From Hyphomonadaceae bacterium (GTDB taxonomy: Bacteria; Pseudomonadota; Alphaproteobacteria; Caulobacterales; Hyphomonadaceae): DNA of 6,100 bases. Below are positions 5,811-6,100 of the stretch, piece after piece. Each line of letters starts with the position of its first letter. Position 1 is the first letter of the stretch. Made by a program: the position numbers and the translations under genes. The notes below the pieces were generated by a model. It did not search any database, was not told where the DNA came from, and saw only the letters and a program-made list of their open reading frames with translations. The stretch lies in NCBI GenBank assembly GCA_030696545.1, contig JAUYSA010000073.1, positions 1 through 6,100 of the forward strand, written 5' to 3'.

Positions 5811-5841
5811 GTTGAGAGAGTCGCGGACATGATCTCTCCAT

Positions 5842-5967
5842 CGCACGGACGCAAGCGTCCTGCGGGATGCTGTAGCTCGTCCCTCCAACGAGGGAGCGGG
5901 GCGCGTGGTGTAGCGCCGTGGGGTAGTCCAGTGCCGCATTACTGCGGCGATGCGCGTCAACACGCGC
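5842..5967. repeat. Run of five closely spaced stem-loops
   Basis: Five perfect or near-perfect hairpins follow one another: GGACGC-AA-GCGTCC with outer CGCA/TGCG and one bulge (5842-5864); TCCCTC-CAAC-GAGGGA (5880-5895); GGCGC-8 nt-GCGCC (5900-5917); GCCGCA-TTAC-TGCGGC (5933-5948); GCGCGT-CAAC-ACGCGC (5952-5967). GTAG tetranucleotides occur at 5872, 5910 and 5923, a foot also seen in REP elements. On the minus strand the fourth loop reads GTAA, a GNRA loop. It could be a REP-like cluster or a structured RNA; no known RNA family was recognised. Confidence 0.55.
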
Positions 5968-6035
5968 CCCGGATCGGTCGTTCCTTCCCGGTATGGCAGT
6001 GCCGGAGTTGACCTCGACATCCAGCAGGGGAAGCC

Positions 6036-6099
6036 CACTGGCGCCTTAGCTCCATAGCCAGTGACCGGTGCAACGTGTTCAGGGTCGTTCCGAAGACCC
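6036..6099. repeat. Two further stem-loops at the window edge
   Basis: CACTGGC (6036-6042) pairs perfectly with GCCAGTG (6057-6063) around a 14-nt loop, and GGGTC (6082-6086) pairs with GACCC (6095-6099). They may continue the structured stretch that starts at 5842. The stretch 5968-6035 shows no gene and only short inverted repeats (for example CCGG at 5988-5991 and 6002-6005). The window ends before any following gene. Confidence 0.4.
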
Positions 6100-6100
6100 C

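Noticed and set aside
5655..6011. 118-codon plus-strand frame with HSRESGNPG
   Set aside because: SRESGNP-type peptides are translations of the GTCATTCCCGCG repeat family, not genes.
5421..6038. Upstream extension of the CHAP frame to a GTG at 6038
   Set aside because: It includes WVPAFAGMT, a known false peptide from translated intergenic repeats, and would bury the signal peptide.
5820..6100. tRNA, 4.5S RNA, RNase P RNA, tmRNA or group II intron fragment
   Set aside because: I compared it by eye with the conserved cores I remember and found no T-arm, no GGAAG-type SRP loop, no RNase P core and no domain V pattern. A covariance-model search would be decisive.

Overview
The window is GC-rich bacterial DNA, most likely from an alphaproteobacterium in or near the Caulobacterales/Hyphomonadaceae. 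This rests on the alphaproteobacterial (LDH-like) malate dehydrogenase C-terminus, the CHAP lipoprotein type and the style of the intergenic palindromic repeats. It is an inference from recognition; no database comparison was made.

Layout, left to right. (1) 1-282 (+): last 93 codons of malate dehydrogenase, mdh. (2) 283-432: short convergent intergenic stretch holding an 88-bp element bounded by 13-bp inverted arms. (3) 433-2244 (-): a 603-residue protein with an N-terminal TIR domain, a short coiled coil, one membrane helix and a C-terminal solenoid of cysteine-bearing Sel1 repeats. (4) 2316-3230 (-): a lipoprotein carrying two FKBP-type prolyl isomerase domains, 71 bp upstream of the TIR gene on the same strand. 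(5) 3327-4226 (+): an RmlD-like dTDP-4-dehydrorhamnose reductase, divergent from the FKBP gene. (6) 4223-4792 (+): a GNAT acetyltransferase overlapping the previous gene by 4 bp (ATGA). (7) 4782-5420 (-): a secreted CHAP-domain lipoprotein whose stop overlaps the GNAT stop region by 11 bp. (8) 5421-6100: no supportable gene, but a dense run of palindromic repeat elements and stem-loops.

The most interesting item is the TIR-coiled coil-TM-Sel1 protein. The TIR domain keeps the Trp/Glu arrangement of NAD-cleaving TIR domains (W70, E74). The Sel1 part has nine C-x7-C pairs spaced exactly 36 residues apart, the pattern of the disulfide-bonded Hcp proteins of Helicobacter. Together these suggest a cytoplasmic TIR effector or signalling domain tied through one membrane helix to an oxidised periplasmic solenoid: a one-protein transmembrane sensor whose output may be NAD-based signalling or toxicity. 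That function is inferred. No partner effector such as ThsA is visible in the window.

Three of the products (TIR-Sel1, FKBP lipoprotein, CHAP lipoprotein) are predicted to act wholly or partly at the envelope, and RmlD supplies a sugar nucleotide for surface polysaccharide. Apart from the rmlD-GNAT coupling and the possible FKBP-TIR transcription unit, the sequence does not show that these genes work together.
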